Shown here piece by piece: positions 1 to 7,987 of a stretch of DNA of 64,000 bases. Source of the DNA: an uncultured Lachnospiraceae bacterium (GTDB taxonomy: Bacteria > Bacillota > Clostridia > Lachnospirales > Lachnospiraceae). Below the pieces are notes generated by a model that searched no databases, was not told the origin of the DNA, and worked only from the letters and a program-made list of their open reading frames with translations. The stretch's first letter is position 1. Each line of letters opens with the position of its first letter. The position numbers and the translations under genes were made by a program. Where the stretch lies: contig CAJTKK010000005.1 in the NCBI GenBank assembly GCA_910576535.1, forward strand, positions 1-64,000. Reading direction: 5' to 3'.

Positions 1-423
1 ATCAGGACGGGTATTTGCTCTATCATGATATAATTGATACAGTTCATCCACGCCGGCTATCTGGGTGCGCCCCTGGTTTTGGGGAAGAACATTACTCCCA
101 GGATCGGGAGCTTCCCTGGCCAACGGTTCCTCCTCTATGAGTTTTCCAATCTGCTGTAATCCTGCCATAGTCTGGGGACTGTTTCTGCCGGCATCCTCAT
201 ATCTCATTTTCAAGTAAATCTGGAGCCCTTTTTGTGTCAGGTCATACATTTTGTAAAACCTGCCCGTTCCTACTTCATACTGCGAAAGAAGAATATTTGC
301 CTTATGTTCCGGATGCCGTTTCAAATAGGCATCTAACCTTTTCATGATCTTATGATGCTGGCATTTCAAAGTATCTGCTATCTGCATCGTGTTTACTACA
401 ATGTTCTTTTCCTCTTTAGACAT
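1..423 (-). CDS. Rha-like phage regulatory protein, truncated by the window edge
   Basis: An open frame starts with ATG at 423 and runs 141 codons off the left edge with no stop. A Shine-Dalgarno-like GAAAGGGTG precedes the ATG. The N-terminal half reads as a phage Rha-family domain: NTMQIADTLKCQHHKIMKRL, then LLSQYEVGTGRFYKMYDLTQ and KGLQIYLKMRY, matching the family pattern of a helix-turn-helix-like segment followed by a Y-x-LT-x-x-G block. Such proteins are temperate-phage or mobile-element regulators that act on DNA. The part after residue 90 is Gln- and Pro-rich and not recognised. With its RHH-protein neighbour it suggests a mobile-element edge. The family call rests on pattern recognition only, and the C-terminus lies outside the window. 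Confidence 0.6.
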   Translation of the reverse strand, partial: MSKEEKNIVVNTMQIADTLKCQHHKIMKRLDAYLKRHPEHKANILLSQYEVGTGRFYKMYDLTQKGLQIYLKMRYEDAGRNSPQTMAGLQQIGKLIEEEPLAREAPDPGSNVLPQNQGRTQIAGVDELYQLYHDRANTRPD

Positions 424-456
424 AAAAAATCACCCTTTCTCTCTTGAATATTTTGT

Positions 457-489
457 GAAAGGATGATACTATAACTTCATCATCCTTTC
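457..489. repeat. 11-bp perfect inverted repeat
   Basis: Positions 457-467 and 479-489 are exact reverse complements (GAAAGGATGAT and its complement) around an 11-nt loop. The element sits between the Rha-like gene and the RHH gene, about 35 bp upstream of the Rha-like start. There is no T-tract on the minus strand, so an operator for a neighbouring regulator is as likely as a terminator. Confidence 0.5.
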
Positions 490-508
490 TCTTGATAGGT
501 TTGGATGA

Positions 509-555
509 AAGAGTAACCGTTGCTTTTCCAGAGTGTCCGGTTGCTCTTATTTTTT
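509..555 (+). terminator. Candidate rho-independent terminator on the plus strand
   Basis: Positions 509-519 pair with 538-548 (11 bp including one G-T), with an 18-nt loop, followed on the plus strand by a run of Ts at 550-556. On the minus strand the stem has a mismatch and only a short T run. No plus-strand gene is seen upstream, so what it terminates is unknown. Confidence 0.45.
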
Positions 556-568
556 TGTTTTCCACTGA

Positions 569-847
569 CTACGCCCACACATCTTCGTGAGAAAACAACT
601 CTCCTCTTTCGATTTCCTGTCTGGCTTCCCTGGCCGCTTCCACTTCATCCGGCTTTGCCGCATCCTCCTCTATCAGCTTTCCAATTCCCCGGCTGATCGC
701 TTCGGTTCGGTTTACTCCGGTTTTTGCACAGTATACTTCCAGAATCCTTTTGTCAGCGTCACTGATGCGTATCGTCAGGCTGTGCGGCCTGGGATTGTCT
801 GTCGGCCTACCCATTTTCTTTTTACTATCCGTTAGAACCGCCTCCAT
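569..847 (-). CDS. Ribbon-helix-helix (CopG-like) DNA-binding protein
   Basis: A 92-residue protein. After a short N-terminus it carries KKMGRPTDNPRPHSLTIRIS, then DADKRILEVYCAKTGVNRTE and AISRGIGKLIEED, the usual layout of an RHH domain: a basic MGRP leader, a beta strand with alternating residues, and two helices. Such proteins bind operators as dimers, often in plasmids, phages and toxin-antitoxin modules. The acidic C-terminal tail ends in HEDVWA. The start is uncertain: ATG at 847 has only a weak GTGG upstream, and ATG at 814, where the typical MGRPTDN begins, is equally possible. No toxin partner is visible next to it. Confidence 0.75.
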   Translation of the reverse strand: MEAVLTDSKKKMGRPTDNPRPHSLTIRISDADKRILEVYCAKTGVNRTEAISRGIGKLIEEDAAKPDEVEAAREARQEIERGELFSHEDVWA

Positions 848-870
848 CTTGCCACTTTATTTTTATGGAT

Positions 871-892
871 AGGGCGGTGGCAAGCCCGCCCT
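871..892. repeat. GC-rich hairpin between the RHH gene and the 48-residue gene
   Basis: AGGGCGG at 871-877 pairs with CCGCCCT at 886-892. It lies 15 bp after the stop of the small gene at 907-1053 in the minus direction. It could stop or stabilise that transcript, but no T-tract follows. Confidence 0.45.
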
Positions 893-906
893 TTCACATA
901 TTTATC

Positions 907-1053
907 TTAATCCTCTAAATACTGCTGTATATGCTCCAGTACCCTGTCAATCTTGCTGTTTTTCTTTTCGGTGTCCTCGCTCTCTCTCGCTTCTTTCAGG
1001 TCGTCTTTTACAAAATTCATAAGCAACTTTAATTCTTTTTCGCTGATTGCCAT
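907..1053 (-). CDS. Small 48-residue charged protein, function unknown
   Basis: The ATG at 1053 is preceded by GGAGGT at 7-nt spacing. It opens a 48-codon frame beginning MAISEKELKLLMNF and ending IQQYLED, with the stop at 907-909. The protein is highly charged and predicted helical, with no cysteines and no membrane segment. I do not recognise the family. Support for a real gene comes from the strong ribosome-binding site, a promoter at 1120-1149 with a consensus TATAAT, and a hairpin downstream. It lies between the RHH gene and queA and may belong to the same accessory segment. Confidence 0.6.
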   Translation of the reverse strand: MAISEKELKLLMNFVKDDLKEARESEDTEKKNSKIDRVLEHIQQYLED

Positions 1054-1119
1054 GTCCAATACCTCCATATGGTTTACTCCTTTCCTGTTAAGTCCTTGTC
1101 ATTTCTTAACTGTAACTTC

Positions 1120-1149
1120 ATTATAGACTTTTGCAAGACAAAAGTAAAG
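1120..1149 (-). promoter_or_regulatory. Sigma-A-type promoter of the 48-residue gene
   Basis: On the minus strand a TTTACT -35 box (1144-1149) and a perfect TATAAT -10 box (1120-1125) are separated by 18 nt. They lie about 65 bp upstream of the ATG at 1053. Confidence 0.6.
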
Positions 1150-1180
1150 CAATATTTTTTATTTTTTCTGGAATCCATGA

Positions 1181-1211
1181 AAAAAGCCGGAGTTCAGCGG
1201 TTCTCCGGCTC
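1181..1211 (-). terminator. Rho-independent terminator after queA
   Basis: AGCCGGAG and CTCCGGCT (1204-1211 and 1186-1193) form an 8-bp stem with a 10-nt loop, followed on the minus strand by six Ts. It lies about 45 bp past the queA stop. Confidence 0.85.
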
Positions 1212-1254
1212 ATTTCCTCAATATTTCATTGTTTACAAATGTACGAAAACGGTG

Positions 1255-2295
1255 TTAATAGATAAACATCGCATCACCAAAGCTAAAAAAACGGTATCCT
1301 TCCTTGATAGCCGTCTCATAGGCCAAAAGGACATGCTCTTTTCCTGCCAAAGCGCTGACTAACATCACAAGTGTGGATTCCGGCAAATGGAAATTGGTAA
1401 TTAGTGCATCCAATATTTTAAAACGATACCCCGGATAAATAAAAATATCCGTATTTCCGCTGCATTCTGTCAGCTTCCCCATCTCGTCCGCCGCGCTTTC
1501 CACTGTCCTGCAGCTTGTAGTTCCCACACAAATCACCCGTTTCCCCTTCTCTTTCGCCCGGTTTATTTTGTCCGCAGCCTCTTTCGAGATTTGATAATAC
1601 TCCGAATGCATATGATGTTCCAATATATTTTCCGCCTTCACCGGGCGGAATGTGCCCAACCCCACATGCAAAGTTACATAAGCGATATCCACCCCTTTTT
1701 CTTCTATCTCATGCAGCAGCCCTTCTGTGAAATGGAGACCCGCAGTAGGCGCTGCCGCCGAACCTTCATATTTCGCATAGACCGTCTGATAACGGTTCTT
1801 ATCTTTCAGTTTATGGGTAATATATGGCGGCAGCGGCATTTCCCCCAGTTTATCCAATACCTCTTCAAAAATCCCTTCATAGGAAAAGCGTACCAAGCGG
1901 TTCCCTTCCTCCGCTATCCCAATCACTTCCCCCTTTAATATGCCATCCCCAAAGCTTATCACTGTTCCCGGTTTTGCTTTTTTCCCCGGCTTTGCCAAAG
2001 TCTCCCAAACATCCGCTTCCCTCCGCTTTAAAAGCAGCAATTCCACGGAAGCTTTGGTAGACTCCTTAATCCCCATCAGCCTTGCCGGGATTACCTTCGT
2101 ATTATTCAGCACCAGGCAGTCCCCTGGCGCCAAATAATCCGTAATCTCCCGGAAAATATGATGCTCCATTTTCCCCGTCTCTTTATCCAGCATCAACATC
2201 CTGGAACCGGAACGGTCTTCCAAAGGATCCTGGGCAATCAACCTTTCCGGCAATTCAAAATAAAAATCAGATTTTTTTATGCTTTCCATTTTCAT
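1255..2295 (-). CDS. queA: S-adenosylmethionine:tRNA ribosyltransferase-isomerase
   Basis: QueA transfers the ribosyl part of SAM to 7-aminomethyl-7-deazaguanine in tRNA to make epoxyqueuosine, a cytoplasmic step of queuosine synthesis. At 346 residues it has the family length and typical blocks: FELPERLIAQDPLEDRSGSR near the N-terminus, NNTKVIPARL, AAPTAGLHFTEGLL, HVGLGTFRPV and ITNFHLPESTLVMLV near the C-terminus. It begins 5 bp after the aminopeptidase stop, so the two genes probably share a transcript that ends at the terminator at 1181-1211. An AGGA motif spaced 9 nt from the second ATG (2289) suggests translation may start two codons inside the longest frame. Confidence 0.95.
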   Translation of the reverse strand: MKMESIKKSDFYFELPERLIAQDPLEDRSGSRMLMLDKETGKMEHHIFREITDYLAPGDCLVLNNTKVIPARLMGIKESTKASVELLLLKRREADVWETLAKPGKKAKPGTVISFGDGILKGEVIGIAEEGNRLVRFSYEGIFEEVLDKLGEMPLPPYITHKLKDKNRYQTVYAKYEGSAAAPTAGLHFTEGLLHEIEEKGVDIAYVTLHVGLGTFRPVKAENILEHHMHSEYYQISKEAADKINRAKEKGKRVICVGTTSCRTVESAADEMGKLTECSGNTDIFIYPGYRFKILDALITNFHLPESTLVMLVSALAGKEHVLLAYETAIKEGYRFFSFGDAMFIY

Positions 2296-2300
2296 TTATC

Positions 2301-3728
2301 CTACATGGAAGCGTTTTCCAAAAACGCTACATAACCCCGTTTCGCTTCATAAACATCCGCTTTGCTAGTGGCTTCCCAAGGCGCATGCATATTCAATACG
2401 GCTACGCCGCTGTCAATCACATTCATTCCATAGAGAGCCAGAATATAAGCGATAGTTCCGCCGCCTCCCAGGTCTACTTTACCCAGTTCCGCCGTCTGGA
2501 AATGTACCTTTTCTTTTGCAAAAATCGACCGGATATGCCCCAGATATTCTGCATTTGCATCATTTGATCCGGATTTTCCCCTTGCGCCGGTAAACTTGTT
2601 GAACACCATACCATTCCCAAGATAAGCTACGTTTTTCTTATCGAAACTGGAGGCAAACGAAGGGTCAAACGCGCTGCTTACATCCGAAGACAACATGCAG
2701 GAAGAAGCCAGGCACCTTCTCACATTCAATTCGCTATATTCGCCGGCAAGGTTCATTACCTCGGCCACCATATTTTCAAAGAATTTTGATTCCATGCCGG
2801 TAGCCCCCACGCTTCCGATTTCCTCTTTATCTACCAGAATACAGCAAGCCGTCCTTTCCACTTCCCCGATTTCCAGCATCGCCTTCAGAGACGAAAAAGC
2901 GCAAACCCTGTCATCCTGCCCATAAGCCAGAATCATGCTCCTGTCAAAGCCAGCCTCTTTCGCTTTTCCTGCAGGCACCACCTCAAGCTCGGCAGAAATA
3001 AAATCTTCTTCCTCTATATCATAACTTTCCTTCAAAATGGCAAGCACACCTTTTTTTACCGCGTCTTTCCCGGATTCCTTGCTCTCTTTCCCATCTTCTT
3101 TGTTTTTGCCGATAGAAAGCGGCTTATTGCCGATAATGATATCCAGCGCTTCCCCTTCGATTACTTTGGAGGCCTTTTTCTCCAACTGCTCTGTTGCCAA
3201 ATGGATTAGCAAATCCGATACAAAGAAAACCGGGTCGTCCTCTTTATCCCCAATATTTACTTCAACACATGTTCCGTCTTTTTTTATTATCACACCATGA
3301 ATAGCCAAAGGAATCGTCACCCACTGATATTTCTTTACGCCTCCATAATAATGGGTATCCAAATAAGCAAAACCGCCCTCTTCATACATGGGGTTTTGCT
3401 TCACATCCAATCTGGGGGAATCGATATGGGCGCCCAAAATATTCATACCTTCACACATAGGCTTTTCTCCCATCTGGAACATCACTACGGATTTATTCAT
3501 CCATACTGCATACACCTTATCCCCTTTCTTTAAGGCTTTCTTCTCTTTCATTAGCGCCTGCAGTTCACGGTATCCTTCTTTCTCAATCCTGTTGACGATA
3601 AAGTCTACGCATTCCCTTTCCGTCTTCCCATTATCCAGAAAATCCATGTACTCCTTTGCATGGACTTCCAGCTCTTCCAACTGCTTCTCATCATAACACT
3701 CCCACACATTTTTCTTCTCCATAGCCAC
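2301..3728 (-). CDS. M18 family zinc aminopeptidase (aminopeptidase I)
   Basis: A cytoplasmic metallo-aminopeptidase of family M18 that releases N-terminal residues, often acidic, from peptides. The 475 residues show the co-catalytic zinc pattern: GAHIDSPRLD near residue 100, DKEEIGSVGATGMES in the middle and LNMHAPWE near the C-terminus. A Lys/Glu-rich insert (GKNKEDGKESKESGKD) interrupts the middle and is probably a surface loop. The first codon at 3728 is GTG; ATG at 3722 two codons later sits at a better distance from AAGGG and may be the true start. queA follows 5 bp downstream. Confidence 0.92.
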   Translation of the reverse strand: MAMEKKNVWECYDEKQLEELEVHAKEYMDFLDNGKTERECVDFIVNRIEKEGYRELQALMKEKKALKKGDKVYAVWMNKSVVMFQMGEKPMCEGMNILGAHIDSPRLDVKQNPMYEEGGFAYLDTHYYGGVKKYQWVTIPLAIHGVIIKKDGTCVEVNIGDKEDDPVFFVSDLLIHLATEQLEKKASKVIEGEALDIIIGNKPLSIGKNKEDGKESKESGKDAVKKGVLAILKESYDIEEEDFISAELEVVPAGKAKEAGFDRSMILAYGQDDRVCAFSSLKAMLEIGEVERTACCILVDKEEIGSVGATGMESKFFENMVAEVMNLAGEYSELNVRRCLASSCMLSSDVSSAFDPSFASSFDKKNVAYLGNGMVFNKFTGARGKSGSNDANAEYLGHIRSIFAKEKVHFQTAELGKVDLGGGGTIAYILALYGMNVIDSGVAVLNMHAPWEATSKADVYEAKRGYVAFLENASM

Positions 3729-4094
3729 TTTCCCTTTCTATTTTTTTTCAATTTCCTTCTGTCATTTTTCTGGTTTCTTTTTGTTGTCTTTTTCTGGTTT
3801 CTTTTTATTGTCTTTTTCTGTTTTCTTCTATTAGCAATATCCATCATGGATTCCGCAGAAAGTCTTATAACTAAATACCTTTCCATTCAGGCTGGTATTT
3901 ACCGGAAATAATAGGTCATTTTGATGTACTTCCATCTCTATTTCCAAAAGAAAATCTTCTGTTTTCAATCAATATATCTTTTGCTCCAGGTTTCAATTGA
4001 TATATTTGATTATAAAATATTTGCCTGCAGCCCGCAATGCATATTTATTGCTTATTTTCAATGGGCACACAATTCCGGAAAGGAAGATTTTTCT
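3729..4094. other. Non-coding leader region upstream of the M18 gene
   Basis: No credible gene is seen. The proximal part is purine-rich on the minus strand and holds a 24-bp tandem repeat (3761-3830). The rest is AT-rich. A 93-codon frame over 3605-3886 is mostly low-complexity Lys/Asn/Gln sequence and overlaps the aminopeptidase start in another frame, so I do not call it. Confidence 0.5.
3761..3830. repeat. About 2.7 copies of a 24-bp tandem repeat
   Basis: The plus strand repeats a unit made of GTC followed by TTTTTCTGG, TTTCTTTTT and a two-base variable end. The first copy has one extra A and the last is cut short. It lies just upstream of the M18 start and would be a purine-rich repeat in the mRNA leader. 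Confidence 0.7.
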
Positions 4095-4234
4095 GTAACA
4101 GTTCAGCCTTACGATATTCCGCGAGTAAAATCGCTCTGTATGCGATTTTGCGAGTTGTGAAAGCGCCAAAATGCGACTTTGGAGCATTTTGTGTGCATAT
4201 GGCGTGACAGTGAAGCCGAAGGCTGAACTGTTAC
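4095..4234. repeat. 140-bp palindromic element with 16-bp perfect terminal inverted repeats
   Basis: Positions 4095-4110 (GTAACAGTTCAGCCTT) are the exact reverse complement of 4219-4234. Inside are two further hairpins: AAAATCGC paired with GCGATTTT, and CAAAATGC paired with GCATTTTG. The internal sequence has no credible ORF. The layout resembles a MITE-like or REP-like element lying between the pheT terminator and the M18 leader. No clear target-site duplication is seen. Confidence 0.65.
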
Positions 4235-4308
4235 ATTTTTCTCTCTTTTTCCACTCATCCCATAAAATAAACCGTTGCGGCACTGTCTAACCAGTATTTT
4301 TAAAGAAG

Positions 4309-4348
4309 AAATGGCAGGATTTTTCCACTACTCACCATCCTGCCATTT
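4309..4348 (-). terminator. Terminator of the pheST operon
   Basis: A perfect 12-bp stem (4309-4320 with 4337-4348) with a 16-nt loop lies 14 bp past the pheT stop. On the minus strand it is followed by CTTCTTTAAAA, a weak T-rich tract. Confidence 0.7.
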
Positions 4349-4362
4349 CCGCCCCTTAGTCC

Positions 4363-6783
4363 TTATTGGCGAAGCTCAATCCCAAGCCCTTCCAACCCGT
4401 TTAGAATCTTCTTCATCACAGCTGCAATATCCCCTTCTTCCAGTGTCTTGTCCTTTGCCCGGAATGTAATGGAATATGCCATAGATTTAAACCCATCTTT
4501 AATCTGGGCGCCTTCGTAAATATCGAACAATTGATAGCTTTCCAGAATTTTTCCTCCCCGTTGGGCAATGACCGCTTCTATCTGTCCGGCAAGGATAGGC
4601 TTTGGCACTACCATGCTGATATCACGGGATACAGCCGGATACTTTGCTATCCCTTCGTATTTTCTGTCGAATGTAGCAAAAGGCTCCACTTCCGGCATAT
4701 CCAACACCGCCACATACACCTTTGTGCCAATGTCATAATTATCGCATACTTCCGGATGCACTTCCCCTAAATACCCCAGCTTCTTTCCTTCGTAAACAAT
4801 ATCCGCCTGTCTGCCCGGATGCATGAAAGGCTTGCCTGACGCCGGGTCATAAACCACTTTTTTCTTCATTCCGATGCAGTCGAAAAATTCTTCCACCACG
4901 CCTTTCATCGCATAAAAATCCCCTTCTCCATACATCCCCAGCGTAAACTGCATCCGTTCCATCGGCAATTTTACGAGAGGCAACTCCTCCGGAATATAAA
5001 TATTCCCCAGCTCATAAAGCCTTACCGCTTTATTCCTTCTATTATAATTGGTAGCCAAGCTGGTCAACATACCATTTAAAGAAACCGTCCGCATAATGGA
5101 GAAGTCTTCCCCCAACGGATTGGCAATCGTAATCGCCCTGCGCAATGCATCCCCTTCCGGCAGCAACAGCTTATCAAACACCTTAGGGCTCTCAAAGGAG
5201 TAGCACATTCCTTGTGAAAATCCGCAAAATTCCGCGATATCCCTTGCTTTCTGCTCTATCCTCAACTTAAACGGAAGTTTTCCGGTGGTCGCCTCCCCGC
5301 TCGGCAGGGAAACCGGGATTTTATCATAACCATAAAACCGTGCAACTTCCTCCGCAATATCCGCAGCGCCCAGCAAATCCTGACGGAAACTGGGGATTTC
5401 CAACGTTTCCTTCTCCGCATCATATTTTAATTCTATCATCCGGAAAATGGCAAGCATCTCCTCTTTTGAAATCTCCGTTCCTAATAAACGGTTGACTTTA
5501 TCCGGGCAAAACGGGATAATTACCGGCTCCTTCATCGGCTGGCATACATCCGCCATACCTCCTACCACATCCCCGCAGCCAAGCTCCTGAATCAACTGGC
5601 AGGCGCGGTTAATGGCAGCTTCTGCATTATGCGGATCCAACCCTTTCTCAAACTTACCCGAAGCATCGGTGCGCAGACCAATCCTTTTTGCGGACTTACG
5701 GATATTCGTTCCATTGAAAGTAGCCGCTTCAAACAAAACCGTCTTCACATCATCCGTAATTTTAGAATTTTCACCGCCCATAATGCCGGCAATCCCAATT
5801 TCCTTCTCCGCATCGCAAATCATCAATACTTCCGAATCCAGTTTTCTTACCTGCCCATCCAAAGTCTGAAATTCATCCCCATCCTTAGCACGGCGCACAA
5901 TGATTTTATGCCCTGCAATCGTATCCAAATCATAAGCATGCATTGGCTGCCCGTACTCCTCCATTACGTAATTGGTAATGTCTACCAAGTTGTTAATCGG
6001 CCGGATACCGCTGGCCGCTAACCGCCTCTGCATCCACTTCGGTGAAGGGGCAATTTTAATATTAGTGCAGACCCTTGCCGTATATCTCGGGCACAAATCC
6101 CCGTCCTGCACTTCCACGGAAATATAATCCTCTACTTTTTCCCCGTTTTCTTTTACCGTTACTTCCGGCGCCACAAAAGGTTTCCGGAAAGTCGCTGCCG
6201 CTTCTCTGGCAATCCCCAATACACTGTAACAGTCCACCCTGTTGGAAGTGATTTCATATTCAAATACTGTATCCCGAAGCCCCAACGCTTCCACGGCATC
6301 GCTTCCTACTTCCGCTTCTTCCCCGAAAATATAAATCCCATATTCCGGCGCTTCCGGATACATTTCCCTTGTGGTTCCCAGCTCTTCAATGGAACACATC
6401 ATTCCGTTGGAAGGCACTCCCCGCAGTTTTCCTGCTTTAATGGAAATCCCTTCTTCCGGCAACGGCCCGCCGTCATGGCCGCCTGCCACTTTTCCGCCAT
6501 CCAGGACAACCGGAACCTTATCCCCTTCCTTTACATTCGGGGCCCCTGTTACGATTTGAATCACTTCCGCACCAATATTCACCTGACATACAATCAGTTT
6601 ATCCGCATCCGGATGCCTTTCAATTTTTTCTATCTGTCCTACTACGATTTTCTCCAGATTTTTATCCAGTCTTTGATAGCCTTCCACCTTTGTTCCGGAC
6701 AGTGTCATTGCATCGCAATATTCCTGCCCCGTACATTCCAGCTCCGGCACATATGCCTTAATCCATGATAATGCTGTATTCAT
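4363..6783 (-). CDS. pheT: Phenylalanyl-tRNA synthetase beta subunit
   Basis: The beta subunit of the (alpha-beta)2 phenylalanyl-tRNA synthetase. At 806 residues it has the normal bacterial length. It starts with the helix SWIKAYVPELE, followed by the EMAP-like tRNA-binding domain (VVGQIEKIERHPDADKL, residues about 45-150). Next come the B3/B4 editing module, the B5 domain, the catalytic-like core (RQDLLGAADIAEEVARFYGY) and a C-terminal FDX-ACB domain (YPAVSRDISMVVP to the end). It lies 137 bp downstream of pheS in the same direction, as in most Bacillota. An AAGGAAG precedes the ATG. Confidence 0.97.
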   Translation of the reverse strand: MNTALSWIKAYVPELECTGQEYCDAMTLSGTKVEGYQRLDKNLEKIVVGQIEKIERHPDADKLIVCQVNIGAEVIQIVTGAPNVKEGDKVPVVLDGGKVAGGHDGGPLPEEGISIKAGKLRGVPSNGMMCSIEELGTTREMYPEAPEYGIYIFGEEAEVGSDAVEALGLRDTVFEYEITSNRVDCYSVLGIAREAAATFRKPFVAPEVTVKENGEKVEDYISVEVQDGDLCPRYTARVCTNIKIAPSPKWMQRRLAASGIRPINNLVDITNYVMEEYGQPMHAYDLDTIAGHKIIVRRAKDGDEFQTLDGQVRKLDSEVLMICDAEKEIGIAGIMGGENSKITDDVKTVLFEAATFNGTNIRKSAKRIGLRTDASGKFEKGLDPHNAEAAINRACQLIQELGCGDVVGGMADVCQPMKEPVIIPFCPDKVNRLLGTEISKEEMLAIFRMIELKYDAEKETLEIPSFRQDLLGAADIAEEVARFYGYDKIPVSLPSGEATTGKLPFKLRIEQKARDIAEFCGFSQGMCYSFESPKVFDKLLLPEGDALRRAITIANPLGEDFSIMRTVSLNGMLTSLATNYNRRNKAVRLYELGNIYIPEELPLVKLPMERMQFTLGMYGEGDFYAMKGVVEEFFDCIGMKKKVVYDPASGKPFMHPGRQADIVYEGKKLGYLGEVHPEVCDNYDIGTKVYVAVLDMPEVEPFATFDRKYEGIAKYPAVSRDISMVVPKPILAGQIEAVIAQRGGKILESYQLFDIYEGAQIKDGFKSMAYSITFRAKDKTLEEGDIAAVMKKILNGLEGLGIELRQ

Positions 6784-6920
6784 CTTCCTTAACCAATCCT
6801 TTCTCTTGTCTAATACCCATGCATGTCTCCAACCTGCCTGCGATACTGTTTCAACAAATATCCTCTGCTTCTTATCCTATCATTTACCATTCCGCTTTTA
6901 TTTTCCGAGGGAATCAGGGC

Positions 6921-7940
6921 TCAGAACTGTCTTAAGAAACGGATATCATTTTCGTACAGCAGACGCATATCGTCAATTTCGTATTTTAAGAGCGCAATCC
7001 TTTCCAAACCTACACCGAATGCAAATCCGGTATATTCTTCCGGGTTAATCCCGCTCATCTCAAACACATGGGGATGCACCATGCCGCAGCCCAATATTTC
7101 AATCCAACCGGAGCCCTTGCAGAACCGGCATCCGCTGCCGCCGCATTTGAAACAGGAAACATCCATTTCCGCACTTGGCTCTGTGAAAGGGAAATGATGG
7201 GGCCTGAATTTTACTTTAGTCTTATCTCCAAACAATTCCCTGGCAAATTCCGCCAAAGTTCCTTTCAAATCCGAAAAAGTAATATTTTTGTCAATGACCA
7301 GCCCTTCTATCTGATGGAAGGACGGGGAATGGGTAGCATCCACTTCGTCGGAACGGAATACCCGCCCAGGGGCAATCATACGGATGGGCAGCTTCCCTTT
7401 TTCCATCTCATGTACCTGTGTGGAAGAGGTCTGGGTCCTAAGGAGGATATCCCCTGTAATGTAAAATGTATCTTGTTCATCCTTAGCCGGATGACCGTCC
7501 GGGATATTCAACGCTTCAAAATTATAATAATCTTTCTCAATCTCAGGGCCTTCCACAACTTCATAGCCCATCCCGACAAAAATCCTTTCCACTTCTTCCA
7601 GCGCAATCGTATTCGGATGCCGGTGGCCTACGCTGTTTTTCTTTGCCGGAAGCGTCACATCGATTACCTCTGCCTTCATTTTCGCTTCCCGCAAAGCCCT
7701 TTCCATTTTCCGTTTGGAAGCTTCCAGAAGCTTTTCGATTTCTTCCCTCGTTTCGTTCACCATCTGCCCTACCTTCGGCCTATCTTCCGGGGCTACTTCC
7801 TTCATGCTCTTTAATACCGCCGTAAGCTGCCCTTTTTTCCCAAGGTAGTTCACCCGTATTTCATTCAGCTTATCCAACTGTTCGCTGGCTTCAATCTGCT
7901 TCAAAGCCTCCGCCTTAATCTGTGCCAATTTTTCTTTCAT
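6921..7940 (-). CDS. pheS: Phenylalanyl-tRNA synthetase alpha subunit
   Basis: The catalytic alpha subunit that charges tRNA-Phe. It is 339 residues, with an N-terminal coiled coil (residues 1-90) and the class II aminoacyl-tRNA synthetase core: GHRHPNTIALEEVERIF, LLRTQTSSTQVHEM, RVFRSDEVDATHSPSFHQIE (motif 2) and GFAFGVGLERIALLKY (motif 3). A CFKCGGSGCRFCKGSGW segment inserts four cysteines, a form common in Clostridia. GGGAG at 8-nt spacing supports ATG at 7940. It is preceded by a T-box whose terminator is about 400 nt upstream, with a tandem-repeat array between. Confidence 0.97.
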   Translation of the reverse strand: MKEKLAQIKAEALKQIEASEQLDKLNEIRVNYLGKKGQLTAVLKSMKEVAPEDRPKVGQMVNETREEIEKLLEASKRKMERALREAKMKAEVIDVTLPAKKNSVGHRHPNTIALEEVERIFVGMGYEVVEGPEIEKDYYNFEALNIPDGHPAKDEQDTFYITGDILLRTQTSSTQVHEMEKGKLPIRMIAPGRVFRSDEVDATHSPSFHQIEGLVIDKNITFSDLKGTLAEFARELFGDKTKVKFRPHHFPFTEPSAEMDVSCFKCGGSGCRFCKGSGWIEILGCGMVHPHVFEMSGINPEEYTGFAFGVGLERIALLKYEIDDMRLLYENDIRFLRQF

Positions 7941-7987
7941 ATATTTTTCTCCCTTTCCTATATTTTCCTTGTTCCTAATGGTTCATC

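Noticed and set aside
3605..3886. 93-codon Lys-rich minus-strand frame
   Set aside because: Overlaps the M18 gene start and derives from the tandem repeat; no supporting start signal.
7068..7814. 248-codon plus-strand frame opposite pheS
   Set aside because: Antisense to a certain gene, with no protein-like composition or ribosome-binding site.
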